From positions 1-38,133 of the forward strand of contig DEIA01000018.1 of NCBI GenBank assembly GCA_002352225.1: 38,133 nucleotides of DNA. Direction: 5' to 3'. Below, one piece after another: positions 24,929-33,328 of this stretch. The notes under the pieces were generated by a model, which saw only the letters and a program-made list of their open reading frames with translations, was not told the origin of the DNA and did not search any database. Position 1 is the stretch's first letter; the number at the start of each line of letters is the position of its first letter. The translations under genes and the position numbers were made by a program. This DNA is from Flammeovirgaceae bacterium UBA2786 (GTDB lineage Bacteria; Bacteroidota; Bacteroidia; Cytophagales; Cyclobacteriaceae).

Positions 24929-25032
24929 GCAATTAACAGGTTACTTTTTCAGATATTTTGGAATTTGATGTAAGGTATTCGTAATAAATTTTAGAATTTA
25001 GTGCGGATTTAAACTTAAACCATAACGTACAG

Positions 25033-25051
25033 CCGGGGATGTCTAACCCGG
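25033..25051 (+). other. Small GC hairpin just upstream of the exopolysaccharide operon
   Basis: CCGGG (25033-25037) pairs with CCCGG (25047-25051) around a 9-base loop, ending 9 bases before the first ATG at 25061. It could structure the leader of the operon mRNA near the ribosome binding region. Confidence 0.3.
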
Positions 25052-25060
25052 GAGTTGGCC

Positions 25061-26170
25061 ATGAAAGTTGCAATAGTTTTAAATACATCCTGGAACATCT
25101 ACAATTTTCGGCTCAATTTCGTTCGGGCGCTGCAAAACAAAGGGTACGAAGTTCATACCATAGCCCCGCACGATAACTACACCCCTCATCTTGAAGAATT
25201 AGGTTGTATTCACCACGATGTTAAAATGGACAGCCGTGGAGCCAACCCAATTAAAGATATTGCCCTTACGTTTGAACTCTGGAGCATTTACCGAAAAGTA
25301 AAACCAGACATAATTCTACACTATACCATTAAGCCTAACGTGTACGGAACGCTGGCAGCCAGTTTGTTGCGTATTCCTACCATTAATAATGTGTGCGGCC
25401 TGGGCACCGTTTTTTTAAAAAACAACCTGGTGTCGGCTTTTGCCATGATGCTGTATAAGCTGGCATTTCGCTTTCCGCGAAAAGTATTCTTCCAAAACCC
25501 TGACGACCTGGCTCTTTTCCTGAATAAAAACCTGGTCCCAGCCAAGTCGGCCGACCTCATTCCGGGTTCGGGTATTAATCTGGAGCATTTTACCCCAACC
25601 GGATTTAAGCGCAACAATCCCTTTACTTTTCTACTCATTTCGCGCCTGATAACCGACAAAGGGGTGATGGAGTTTGTAGATGCCGTTAAAAAGCTGAAAC
25701 ACAAAGGAGTTGATGCGCGCTTTCAGATTTTGGGCGCAAAAGATCCTAATCATGCCCGCGGTATTAAGCTATCTGTTATTGACGAATGGATTAAAACGGG
25801 TACGATCGAATACCTGGGCACTACCGATGATGTTCGCAGTTTTATAAATAATGCCGATTGTGTGGTGCTACCCTCCTACCGCGAAGGTACACCCCGCACG
25901 TTGCTGGAAGCAGCCAGTTCATCTAAACCGATTGTAACTACCGATGTGCCGGGTTGCCATCATGTGGTACAGGATAATTACAATGGTTTGCTTTGTAAGA
26001 TTAAAGATGCTGACGATCTGGCTATAAAAATGGAGCAGATGCTGACTCTGGATAATACTACGCTCAAAAAATTTGGTGAAAACGGTCGTAAAAAAGTCGA
26101 ATTTGAATTCGATGAAAAAATCGTGATTACCAAATACTTACAGGAGATTAATCAACTGCAGCCTGCCTGA
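25061..26170 (+). CDS. Glycosyltransferase family 4 (exopolysaccharide/capsule type)
   Basis: I place the start at the ATG at 25061 (MKVAIVLNTSWNIYNFRLNF, 369 residues); a TTG two codons earlier is less likely. The N-terminal Rossmann half has TSWNIYNFR and KPDIILHYTIKPNVYG; the C-terminal half has FLLISRLITDKGVMEFVDAV and the EX7E motif as E275 (REGTPRTLLEA) to E283, typical of retaining GT-B enzymes. Similarity is closest to enzymes like PglA/CapM that transfer a sugar to an undecaprenyl-linked acceptor at the inner membrane; donor and acceptor are not visible from sequence. It is the first gene of the operon running to 31013. Confidence 0.88.
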   Translation: MKVAIVLNTSWNIYNFRLNFVRALQNKGYEVHTIAPHDNYTPHLEELGCIHHDVKMDSRGANPIKDIALTFELWSIYRKVKPDIILHYTIKPNVYGTLAASLLRIPTINNVCGLGTVFLKNNLVSAFAMMLYKLAFRFPRKVFFQNPDDLALFLNKNLVPAKSADLIPGSGINLEHFTPTGFKRNNPFTFLLISRLITDKGVMEFVDAVKKLKHKGVDARFQILGAKDPNHARGIKLSVIDEWIKTGTIEYLGTTDDVRSFINNADCVVLPSYREGTPRTLLEAASSSKPIVTTDVPGCHHVVQDNYNGLLCKIKDADDLAIKMEQMLTLDNTTLKKFGENGRKKVEFEFDEKIVITKYLQEINQLQPA

Positions 26171-26231
26171 TTACCCCGGGCGTGTGGTATTAATAAAATC
26201 TGTACCTTCACGGGTTCAAATCTCTAATGTT

Positions 26232-26984
26232 GTGCGGTTTTTGATTTTTGTATTCAGTATTATGTTGGTGGCCTGTGGGTCGTACCGGCAAAACATCATG
26301 TTCAGTTCTGCCGATGGCCATGTGCAGGATAAAATAAAACCCGAAATTATTGCTGCCGAAAACAATTACAAAATTCGTAAGAATGACCAGTTGACCTTAA
26401 TGCTTTATTCTAACGAAGGCGAAAAACTTATTGATCCTAACCCGGAATTAAGCGCACGCAACCCGGCAACACAAAATACATCGGCAACCGAACCCATCTA
26501 TGTGGTTGATATTTCGGGGGTTGTTCGTTTCCCCATGGTAGGCGAACTTAACCTGGAAAACCTAACCATACGCCAGGCTGAAGAAGTTTTACAAAAAGAA
26601 TATGCATGCTTTTTTAAAGGACCATTTGTGCACTTAACCTGCATAAATAAACGGGTAGTATTACTGGGTGCCGTTACGGGCCAGGTTATACCGCTCGAAA
26701 ATGATAATGTAAAACTGCTGGAGGTTTTAGCGCTTGCCAAAGGATTACCCAACGATTCTAAAGCACAAAATATTAAACTAATTAGGGGCGAGCAAGTGTA
26801 TGAAGTTGATTTAAGCACCATAAATGGTTTTAAAAAGGGTAACATAACAATTGAACCTGGGGATGTTGTTTATGTAGAACCCGTTCGCAGGCCCTTCAGC
26901 GAAGGTTTGCGCGATAACAGTGGCGTACTAAGCTTACTGGTTAGTCTTGCAACCCTGGTGGCCGTTATTTCTAATACTCGCTAA
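26232..26984 (+). CDS. Polysaccharide export outer-membrane lipoprotein (Wza/BexD family)
   Basis: The frame is open from a GTG at 26184, but the GTG at 26232 gives MRFLIFVFSIMLVAC, a normal lipoprotein signal with lipobox LVAC, so I prefer it (250 residues). The Poly_export domain is visible: YKIRKNDQLTLMLYS, YVVDISGVVRFPMVGELNL, LTIRQAEEVL; then a SLBB-type segment (RVVLLGAVTGQVIPL, KLLEVLALAKGL, IKLIRGEQVYEVDL, IEPGDVVYVEP). A C-terminal hydrophobic helix (GVLSLLVSLATLVAVIS) could cross the outer membrane as in Wza. The protein forms the export channel for capsule or exopolysaccharide. Its stop overlaps the start of the Wzc-type kinase (TAATG). Confidence 0.9.
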   Translation: MRFLIFVFSIMLVACGSYRQNIMFSSADGHVQDKIKPEIIAAENNYKIRKNDQLTLMLYSNEGEKLIDPNPELSARNPATQNTSATEPIYVVDISGVVRFPMVGELNLENLTIRQAEEVLQKEYACFFKGPFVHLTCINKRVVLLGAVTGQVIPLENDNVKLLEVLALAKGLPNDSKAQNIKLIRGEQVYEVDLSTINGFKKGNITIEPGDVVYVEPVRRPFSEGLRDNSGVLSLLVSLATLVAVISNTR

Positions 26985-29314
26985 TGCTGGAAAAACCAAA
27001 AGACATAGGTCCCCTTAGCGAAGTTCAGTCCATCGATACTGAAAAGCTTGCTGCTGTATTTCGTAAAAACCTTATTTGGATAATTCTCATTTTCATTGCG
27101 GCTAACCTGGCGGCTTACCTCACTATCCGGTACACTAAAGATCTATTTGAGTCAGAGTCTGAAATGAAGCTGGATGTAAAACGCGATGCAACAGAACTTG
27201 GAATTAAGACTTATATAGAAGACCAGAACATGAATCTGGTATCGGGAGAAATTGAACAGATCAAATCGAAGTTGTTTTTTAACAGTGTACTGGATTCGCT
27301 TAACCTATCCGTAAGTTATTACAGCCTGGGCAAAGTACTTACCGATGAAATGTATAAACGATCGCCTTTTATAGTTACACCCACACAGATAAACCCAGTA
27401 CATTACGACCAATCTATTTTCTTCGATTTTCAGGACAACAACCAATTTACTGTACATCTGAGCAATGCCGGGCCAACCATTACCGGAACACTGAATAAAC
27501 CAGTAGAATTTGATGGAACTGTTTTCACCATTTCTAAAACCAAATACTTTACTGAAAATGATGGTAATAATTACTTCTTTGTATTAAACACACGCAAAGC
27601 TCTGATCGATTACCTGTCTAAAAATATTCAGGTAGATCCATTAAACTTCAATGCCAACACTATCCGTGTTTCTTTTCGCGATTACAATGCATTGAAAGCA
27701 TATGATATTGTAAACAAGATAGATTCGCTTTACATTATTTACAGCAACCAGCAAAAGAACCTGGCTAACCAGCAAAAAATTACCTGGCTAAATAACGAGT
27801 TAGTGCAGGTAGAAAGGAAGATGGAAGGCTATGAAGATTATTTCGAAAACTTCACCCTTCAAAACAAAAGCAGCGACCTTACACTGGATCTCAAAAAAAC
27901 GATCATGTCCATTAACGCAGTGGATTCACAACGCTATAATCTAAACAAACGATTAACCGAATTAAACACACTTATCAATCAGGTAACTGCTGAAGATTTT
28001 AGCCCTGCAAGCCCGGCCCGCATATTTCCTGAATCCGTTCATCAACGCCTTGACGAATTATACAAGCAGGTGCGCGAACGGAATAAACTCGGATTAGCTT
28101 ATAACGAAAACACATTTGCTTTCCGGCAGAAAGAGAAAGAAGTAACCATGCTGAAAGATGAACTATTCAACCAGCTAAGTTCATTAAAAAAAGAATGGTT
28201 GGCTGATATGGCCGAGCTTAGCCGAAGGAAGGAAAACCTGGAACGCGAGTTTGCAGAAATGCCCGATAAGAACACACAATTCTCGAAAAACCAACGTTAC
28301 TACAAACTCTATGAAGAGTTCTACCTTACCATGATGCAATCGAAAGCAGAATTTGAAATTGCACAAGCGGGTAGTACGCCCGATTTTAAAATTCTATCTC
28401 CGGCCACATTACCCACAACCCCTATCTCGCCCAGTAAAGTAATGGTAATGGGTATTGGGTTTGTTGCCGGCATTGTACTAAATATTTTATTCATCGGGTT
28501 GGTGTATTTAATCAATAATAAGATTACCAGTGTTAAAGAAATAGAACGCGGTATTACCTTACCCATGTTGGGTGCTATTCCTGCTTCTACTCATATCACA
28601 CAATCCATCTTTCACGTAATTGACAACCCCAAATCGGTTGTAAGCGAAGCTATACGCACGTTACGAACCAACCTGGAGTTTTTTAATACAGGGGACGAAA
28701 AAAGTAAAGTAATTACAATTACATCTACCATATCAGGTGAAGGAAAATCTTTTCTCGCTATGAATCTGGGCGGTGTACTGGCCCTTTCGCGCAAACGCGT
28801 AGTATTGGTTGACCTGGACATGCGTAAACCTAAATCAGAAAAATACCCTACCGGTAACGATTCGCCAATGGGTATGAGTACTATCCTGATCAAAAAAAAT
28901 AAATGGCAGGATTGTGTTATTAAGACCTCGCTCGAAAACTTTGACTTCATTCCCTCCGGTCCGCATCCACCTAATCCATCCGAACTTTTGCTAAACGGTG
29001 AGTTCTCAGATTTTCTGGAAGAACTTAAGGCAGCTTACGATTACGTAGTAATTGATACCCCACCCGTAGGGTTGGTTACAGATGGTATAATGGCCATGAA
29101 ACGATCCGACCTTTCAATCTATGTATTCCGGGCCAACTATTCGCAGAAAGATTTTCTGCAAAACCTGGCGCGCGTAGTTACGCTAAACAAACTTGGGCAC
29201 GTGTCTTCTGTACTAAATGCTATTCCGGCTAACGGAAAGTATTACGGATACGGATACTATGAAGACAAAACCCCCAGAATGGGACGCTGGGCAAAAATTT
29301 TCCGATTCAGGTGA
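26984..29314 (+). CDS. Polysaccharide co-polymerase with tyrosine autokinase domain (Wzc family)
   Basis: The 776-residue protein has an N-terminal Wzz domain with a first membrane helix (about 31-51, LIWIILIFIAANLAAYLTIR), a long periplasmic coiled-coil part, a second helix (about 486-510, VMGIGFVAGIVLNILFIGLVYL) and a C-terminal BY-kinase domain. Kinase motifs: Walker A SGEGKS (G585-S589), Walker A' VLVDLDMRK (D610, D612) and Walker B VVIDTPP (D691). The tail has a tyrosine cluster YYGYGYY at about 753-759, the autophosphorylation site in this family. It spans the inner membrane, meets the Wza-type channel in the periplasm and controls chain length. It overlaps the exporter gene by one base and the phosphatase by four (GTGA), so translation is coupled. 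Confidence 0.95.
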   Translation: MLEKPKDIGPLSEVQSIDTEKLAAVFRKNLIWIILIFIAANLAAYLTIRYTKDLFESESEMKLDVKRDATELGIKTYIEDQNMNLVSGEIEQIKSKLFFNSVLDSLNLSVSYYSLGKVLTDEMYKRSPFIVTPTQINPVHYDQSIFFDFQDNNQFTVHLSNAGPTITGTLNKPVEFDGTVFTISKTKYFTENDGNNYFFVLNTRKALIDYLSKNIQVDPLNFNANTIRVSFRDYNALKAYDIVNKIDSLYIIYSNQQKNLANQQKITWLNNELVQVERKMEGYEDYFENFTLQNKSSDLTLDLKKTIMSINAVDSQRYNLNKRLTELNTLINQVTAEDFSPASPARIFPESVHQRLDELYKQVRERNKLGLAYNENTFAFRQKEKEVTMLKDELFNQLSSLKKEWLADMAELSRRKENLEREFAEMPDKNTQFSKNQRYYKLYEEFYLTMMQSKAEFEIAQAGSTPDFKILSPATLPTTPISPSKVMVMGIGFVAGIVLNILFIGLVYLINNKITSVKEIERGITLPMLGAIPASTHITQSIFHVIDNPKSVVSEAIRTLRTNLEFFNTGDEKSKVITITSTISGEGKSFLAMNLGGVLALSRKRVVLVDLDMRKPKSEKYPTGNDSPMGMSTILIKKNKWQDCVIKTSLENFDFIPSGPHPPNPSELLLNGEFSDFLEELKAAYDYVVIDTPPVGLVTDGIMAMKRSDLSIYVFRANYSQKDFLQNLARVVTLNKLGHVSSVLNAIPANGKYYGYGYYEDKTPRMGRWAKIFRFR

Positions 29315-30033
29315 TCTCCTTTTTTCGTACAAAACCAAAACCGATACTTAATCCCCTACAGGTAGACATGCATTCGCACCTGTTGGCGGCACTGGATGAT
29401 GGAGTAAAAAATCATGCAGAAGCACTTGAGATTATCCGGCAATTCCATCAATTAGGATATCGCAAACTGATTACTACACCACACATAATGAGCGATACCT
29501 ATCGCAATACCCCACAAACAATACTGAGTACACTAACCGAGCTAAAATCTGAAATAAGTAAAGCAGAAATTCCTGTTCAGGTCGAAGCTGCCGCGGAGTA
29601 TTATCTGGATGAAACCGTGTTGGCCCTGTTGGATTCAGACTCGCAACTCCTTACTTTTTCAGGCTCTTATTTTTTATTCGAAACAAATTTCTATTCAGAG
29701 CCTTTTCAACTCAACGATTTTATTTTCAAAAGTATTGTTAAAGGGTACAAACCCATTTTGGCCCACCCCGAACGCTACACCTACATGACACCCCAAAAAG
29801 CGGAAGACATGTTTCATAGAGGGGTACTCATGCAAATTAATTCACTTTCGCTGATTGGATTCTACGGTAAACCCATACAAAAACTTGCACAAAAAATGAT
29901 AGACCAGAAATGGGTGCATGCATTAGGTAGCGACTGCCATAACCTGCTGCAGGCACAGTTGCAACCCGAAATTATGCAAGACAAGTACTACCGAAAAGCC
30001 TTAGATTTACCCTTGCTGAATAATAAATTATGA
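29311..30033 (+). CDS. PHP-domain protein-tyrosine phosphatase (CpsB/YwqE family)
   Basis: The 240-residue protein begins at a GTG overlapping the previous stop (GTGA). Metal ligands of the PHP fold are visible: H21 and H23 in DMHSHLLAALDDG, TTPHIM, the AAAEYYLDE segment, ILAHPERY and GSDCHN. This family dephosphorylates the tyrosine tail of Wzc-type kinases in Gram-positive bacteria and is the usual partner in Bacteroidota exopolysaccharide loci. It is expected in the cytoplasm acting on the product of the gene just upstream. Its stop overlaps the next start by four bases (ATGA). Confidence 0.93.
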   Translation: MISFFRTKPKPILNPLQVDMHSHLLAALDDGVKNHAEALEIIRQFHQLGYRKLITTPHIMSDTYRNTPQTILSTLTELKSEISKAEIPVQVEAAAEYYLDETVLALLDSDSQLLTFSGSYFLFETNFYSEPFQLNDFIFKSIVKGYKPILAHPERYTYMTPQKAEDMFHRGVLMQINSLSLIGFYGKPIQKLAQKMIDQKWVHALGSDCHNLLQAQLQPEIMQDKYYRKALDLPLLNNKL

Positions 30034-31013
30034 TTGCCATTACAGGTGCAAACGGATTGTTGGGCAGTTATGTGCTGCGTAAACTGGTGGCCGAGCAGGT
30101 ACCGGTAATAGCTATCTGTCGTACCAACAGCAACCGTAACCTGGTAAAAGATCTTGCAGGAGTTATCTGGCGCGAAGCAGATGTAACCGATCCGGTTTCG
30201 TTAGAAGATGCCTTGCAGGGTGCTACTACTGTAATTCATACTGCTGCCATAGTTTCATTTAATCCGCGTTTGCGCGATAAGATGCTACAGGTAAATGCAG
30301 AAGGTACCCGTAATGTAGTTGATTCCTGCCTGGGGTTACAAATTCCAAACCTGATTCACATTAGTTCTGTAGCTGCATTGGGTCGTAAAAGCGGTATAAA
30401 CCGTGTTGACGAAACCACCCATTGGGTAAGCAGTAATTTGAATACCGACTATGCCAAATCCAAAAGAATGGCCGAACTGGAAGTATGGCGTGGAGCAGAA
30501 GAAGGACTTTCTGTAAATATTATTAACCCATCAGTAATTCTGGCTCCTGCCGATTGGAATAAAAGCAGTGCCAGACTGTTTCAATACGTTTGGCAACAAA
30601 AGAAATTTTATACCGATTCCTACCTTAACTTCGTTGATGTACGGGATGTGGTAGAGGTACTCTGGAAGCTACTGCAACTAAAAGTTTCCCATCAACAATT
30701 TATTGTAAATGCGGGAAGTGCCCCGGTTAAAGAACTGTTCGACCAGATGGCGCGCCATTTCAATCGCAAAGCACCTTCCGTTAAGGTATCGGCTGCATGG
30801 GTAAAGTGGGTAGCCTGGGCAGAGGAAATAAGAAGCCAAATTACGGGCAGCGAACCCATCATTACCCGCCAATCTGCACGGGTTATAAAAGAAAAATTCA
30901 CGTTTACCAACGAAAAAGTTCAACGCGAGCTAGGCATTTCGTTTCGCACGGCAGAAGAAACCATTACCTGGTGCTGCCAGCAGTATTTGCACACATATAG
31001 CACAAACAATTAA
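30030..31013 (+). CDS. NAD(P)-dependent epimerase/reductase, extended SDR family
   Basis: The 327-residue protein has the N-terminal dinucleotide motif GANGLLG (residues 6-12), ADVTD, VIHTAAIVSF, NAEGTRNVV, HISSVAALG and the catalytic YAKSK (Y141, K145). NPSVIL and VDVRDVVE follow as in the dihydroflavonol-4-reductase-like or nucleoside-diphosphate-sugar epimerase branches. Position as the last gene of the exopolysaccharide operon, joined by ATGA overlap to the phosphatase, suggests it makes or modifies a sugar nucleotide, but the substrate branch is not decidable by eye and a lipid or terpenoid reductase role remains possible. Confidence 0.85.
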   Translation: MIAITGANGLLGSYVLRKLVAEQVPVIAICRTNSNRNLVKDLAGVIWREADVTDPVSLEDALQGATTVIHTAAIVSFNPRLRDKMLQVNAEGTRNVVDSCLGLQIPNLIHISSVAALGRKSGINRVDETTHWVSSNLNTDYAKSKRMAELEVWRGAEEGLSVNIINPSVILAPADWNKSSARLFQYVWQQKKFYTDSYLNFVDVRDVVEVLWKLLQLKVSHQQFIVNAGSAPVKELFDQMARHFNRKAPSVKVSAAWVKWVAWAEEIRSQITGSEPIITRQSARVIKEKFTFTNEKVQRELGISFRTAEETITWCCQQYLHTYSTNN

Positions 31014-31087
31014 GACCTACAAGGTTGACCCGGGATAATAATTACCCGAAATTTGACCTCGGAATTTTAGGAGAACGCAAATTTTCC

Positions 31088-31095
31088 TACCTTAG
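31088..31095 (+). promoter_or_regulatory. Candidate -7 box (TACCTTAG) for the TPR-comA-DUF368-aroE operon
   Basis: TACCTTAG is an imperfect TAnnTTTG lying 16 bases before the ATG at 31112. A 98-base gap separates this operon from the exopolysaccharide genes, which supports an independent promoter. Confidence 0.35.
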
Positions 31096-31111
31096 AAAAA
31101 CCTTTTAGCGG

Positions 31112-32521
31112 ATGGCCCAGGAATTCAGAAAGCGACAGGAAGAAGAGGAGTTAATCAGGCGATACGAAGAAGATCTAAAACACAGTCAAAGCGAGTTCTT
31201 TGATATCGATTCCTACGAGACAATTATCGGGTATTATTTGGAAAAAAGTAAGTTTAAGCGGGCTCTTACAGCCGTTGAACGAGCACTAGACCAATACCCC
31301 TACTCTACTGAACTGTTTACAGTAAAAGCTCAGGTGTTAACCAATCTTGAGCGTTACGATGAAGCCCTTGAACTTCTTGAGCGCTCGCGCAACCTGCATC
31401 CGCTCGACCTTGAAATTTACCTTTCCATAGGCTCCATACTTTCGCTGCAAGGCAAATACGAAGCTGCTATTGCACTGTATGAAGAGACATTATCTTTTGC
31501 AGAGGAAGATAAAGATGAAATCTACTACAACATTGGCCTGGCTTATCAAAGCATGGAAAAATACGAACAGGCTATTGAGATGTATAAACAATCAATAGAG
31601 ATTAATTTAAGCCACGAAGGCTCACTGTATGAGTTAGCATTTTGCCTGGACGTGGTGGAGCAATTAGAAGGAAGTTTATCATACTACAAAAAATTTATTG
31701 ACGAAGACCCATACTCTGCAGCAGCATGGTATAACCTGGGTATTGTGTGCAACAAGCTGGAACGTTTTGAAGAAGCTGTTGAAGCCTATGAGTTTGCAAT
31801 TGCCATAGACGAGAATTTCGCCTCGGCCCACTTTAATATGGGTAATTCGTTTATGAATCTTGAGCTCTATGAAAAAGCTTTGGAAGAATTTAAGAAGACC
31901 ATTGAGATTGAAGGCCCGAGCCCAGAAGTATATTGTTGCATTGGTGCTGCCTATGAAAACCTGCAACAATATGAGTTGGGGTTAAAATATTTTCAAAAAG
32001 CGTGCAAGTTAGATGCCTTGTATGACGAAGCCTGGTTTGGTGCGGGCAGTTGCCTGGAAAAGCAAGAGAAGTGGTATCAGGCATTGCACTTTTTTAATAA
32101 ATCAATAAAAATTAACAGCCATAATTCAGAATACTGGAAAGCAGCTGCACATGCTGAATTTAAGATTGGAAACATTATTTCCAGTATTAGTGCGTATGAA
32201 GAAGCCAGCCTGCTGGGGCCCGATGATAAGGAAATCTGGTTGAATTGGTCGTTTATATATTACGAACAAGGCGAGCCCCAAAAGGCAATTGAAATATTAT
32301 TGCAAGGCATGGACGAACTTCCCGATGAAGCTGAGTTCTTCTATCGCATGACTATCTACCTTATCGAATCCGGGCAATTTAAAGAAGCAATGAACTACCT
32401 GGAGAATGCACTAATTCTTGATTTTAAAGGACATGAAGTGTTATTCGATTTTTTTCCAAAACTTGAAACCCAAAAAGCACTTCAAAAAATTATAGACCAG
32501 TTTAGAAAGGAAAATCCATAG
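31112..32521 (+). CDS. Tetratricopeptide-repeat scaffold protein
   Basis: The 469-residue protein has a charged N-terminal helix (QEFRKRQEEEELIRRYEEDL) and then ~11-12 consecutive TPR units of about 34 residues, recognisable by patterns such as YNIGLAYQSMEKYEQAIEMY, YNLGIVCNKLERFEEAVEAY and FNMGNSFMNLELYEKALEEF. There is no signal peptide or membrane helix, so a cytoplasmic protein-binding scaffold is expected. It abuts the phosphosulfolactate synthase gene with no gap. Partner proteins cannot be read from the sequence. Confidence 0.9.
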   Translation: MAQEFRKRQEEEELIRRYEEDLKHSQSEFFDIDSYETIIGYYLEKSKFKRALTAVERALDQYPYSTELFTVKAQVLTNLERYDEALELLERSRNLHPLDLEIYLSIGSILSLQGKYEAAIALYEETLSFAEEDKDEIYYNIGLAYQSMEKYEQAIEMYKQSIEINLSHEGSLYELAFCLDVVEQLEGSLSYYKKFIDEDPYSAAAWYNLGIVCNKLERFEEAVEAYEFAIAIDENFASAHFNMGNSFMNLELYEKALEEFKKTIEIEGPSPEVYCCIGAAYENLQQYELGLKYFQKACKLDALYDEAWFGAGSCLEKQEKWYQALHFFNKSIKINSHNSEYWKAAAHAEFKIGNIISSISAYEEASLLGPDDKEIWLNWSFIYYEQGEPQKAIEILLQGMDELPDEAEFFYRMTIYLIESGQFKEAMNYLENALILDFKGHEVLFDFFPKLETQKALQKIIDQFRKENP

Positions 32522-33325
32522 ATGAATTACTCCATAAAAAATTTACCTGAACGCACTGCCAAACCGCGCCAAATGGGTTTTACCATGGCTATGGATAAAG
32601 GCTTAAGTGTGCGCGAAGCCGAAGACTTTGTAAGTATTGCGGCCGAATATGTAGACATTGTAAAATTAGGTTGGGCAACCTCGTATGTAACCCCTAACCT
32701 GAAAGAAAAACTGAAAGTATACAAAGATGCTGGCCTCCCCTGCTACTTTGGTGGTACGTTGTTCGAAGCATTTATTATTCGCGATCAGTTTGACGATTAC
32801 CGTAAGGTGTTGGATAAATTCAATATGTCGTTTGCAGAAGTATCAGATGGTTCAATCGATCTGGATCACGATAAAAAATTAGACTACATCAGGAAGCTTT
32901 CTGAGCAGGTTACCGTTCTGTCGGAAGTAGGGTCAAAAGATGCGGATAAAATTATACCTCCTTACCAGTGGATTGAACTAATGCAATCCGAACTTGATGC
33001 AGGCGCCTGGAAAGTAATTGGCGAAGCCCGCGAGGGAGGAAACGTAGGTTTGTTCCGCAGCAGCGGTGAAGTACGAAGTGGTCTGGTACAGGAAATCCTT
33101 ACCAAAATTCCATTCGAAAAAATTATCTGGGAAGCACCCCAAAAAGCACAACAGGTTTGGTTTATCAAACTACTGGGTGCAAATGTAAACCTGGGCAACA
33201 TTGCACCGAATGAAGTTATCCCGCTTGAAACTATCCGGCTTGGTTTACGTGGCGACACGTTCTTACATTTTCTTGGTCTTGAACGAAAGAAAGACAATAC
33301 TGCGCCACCCTTTTATGCCGACTAA
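32522..33325 (+). CDS. comA: Phosphosulfolactate synthase (ComA family)
   Basis: The 267-residue protein matches the ComA family: MGFTMAMDKGLSVREAEDF, VDIVKLGWATSYV, YFGGTLFEAF, FAEVSDGSIDL, VLSEVGSKD, KVIGEAREGGNVGLF, IIWEAPQKAQQVWFI and GANVNLGNI. The enzyme adds sulfite to phosphoenolpyruvate to form (R)-phosphosulfolactate, on a TIM barrel. In archaea it starts coenzyme M synthesis and in Bacillus it feeds sulfolactate of spores. In a Bacteroidota cell neither product is expected; a supply of sulfonates such as cysteate or sulfolactate, perhaps for sulfonolipids, is inference. It starts directly after the TPR stop codon and 3 bases before the DUF368 gene. Confidence 0.92.
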   Translation: MNYSIKNLPERTAKPRQMGFTMAMDKGLSVREAEDFVSIAAEYVDIVKLGWATSYVTPNLKEKLKVYKDAGLPCYFGGTLFEAFIIRDQFDDYRKVLDKFNMSFAEVSDGSIDLDHDKKLDYIRKLSEQVTVLSEVGSKDADKIIPPYQWIELMQSELDAGAWKVIGEAREGGNVGLFRSSGEVRSGLVQEILTKIPFEKIIWEAPQKAQQVWFIKLLGANVNLGNIAPNEVIPLETIRLGLRGDTFLHFLGLERKKDNTAPPFYAD

Positions 33326-33328
33326 GCA

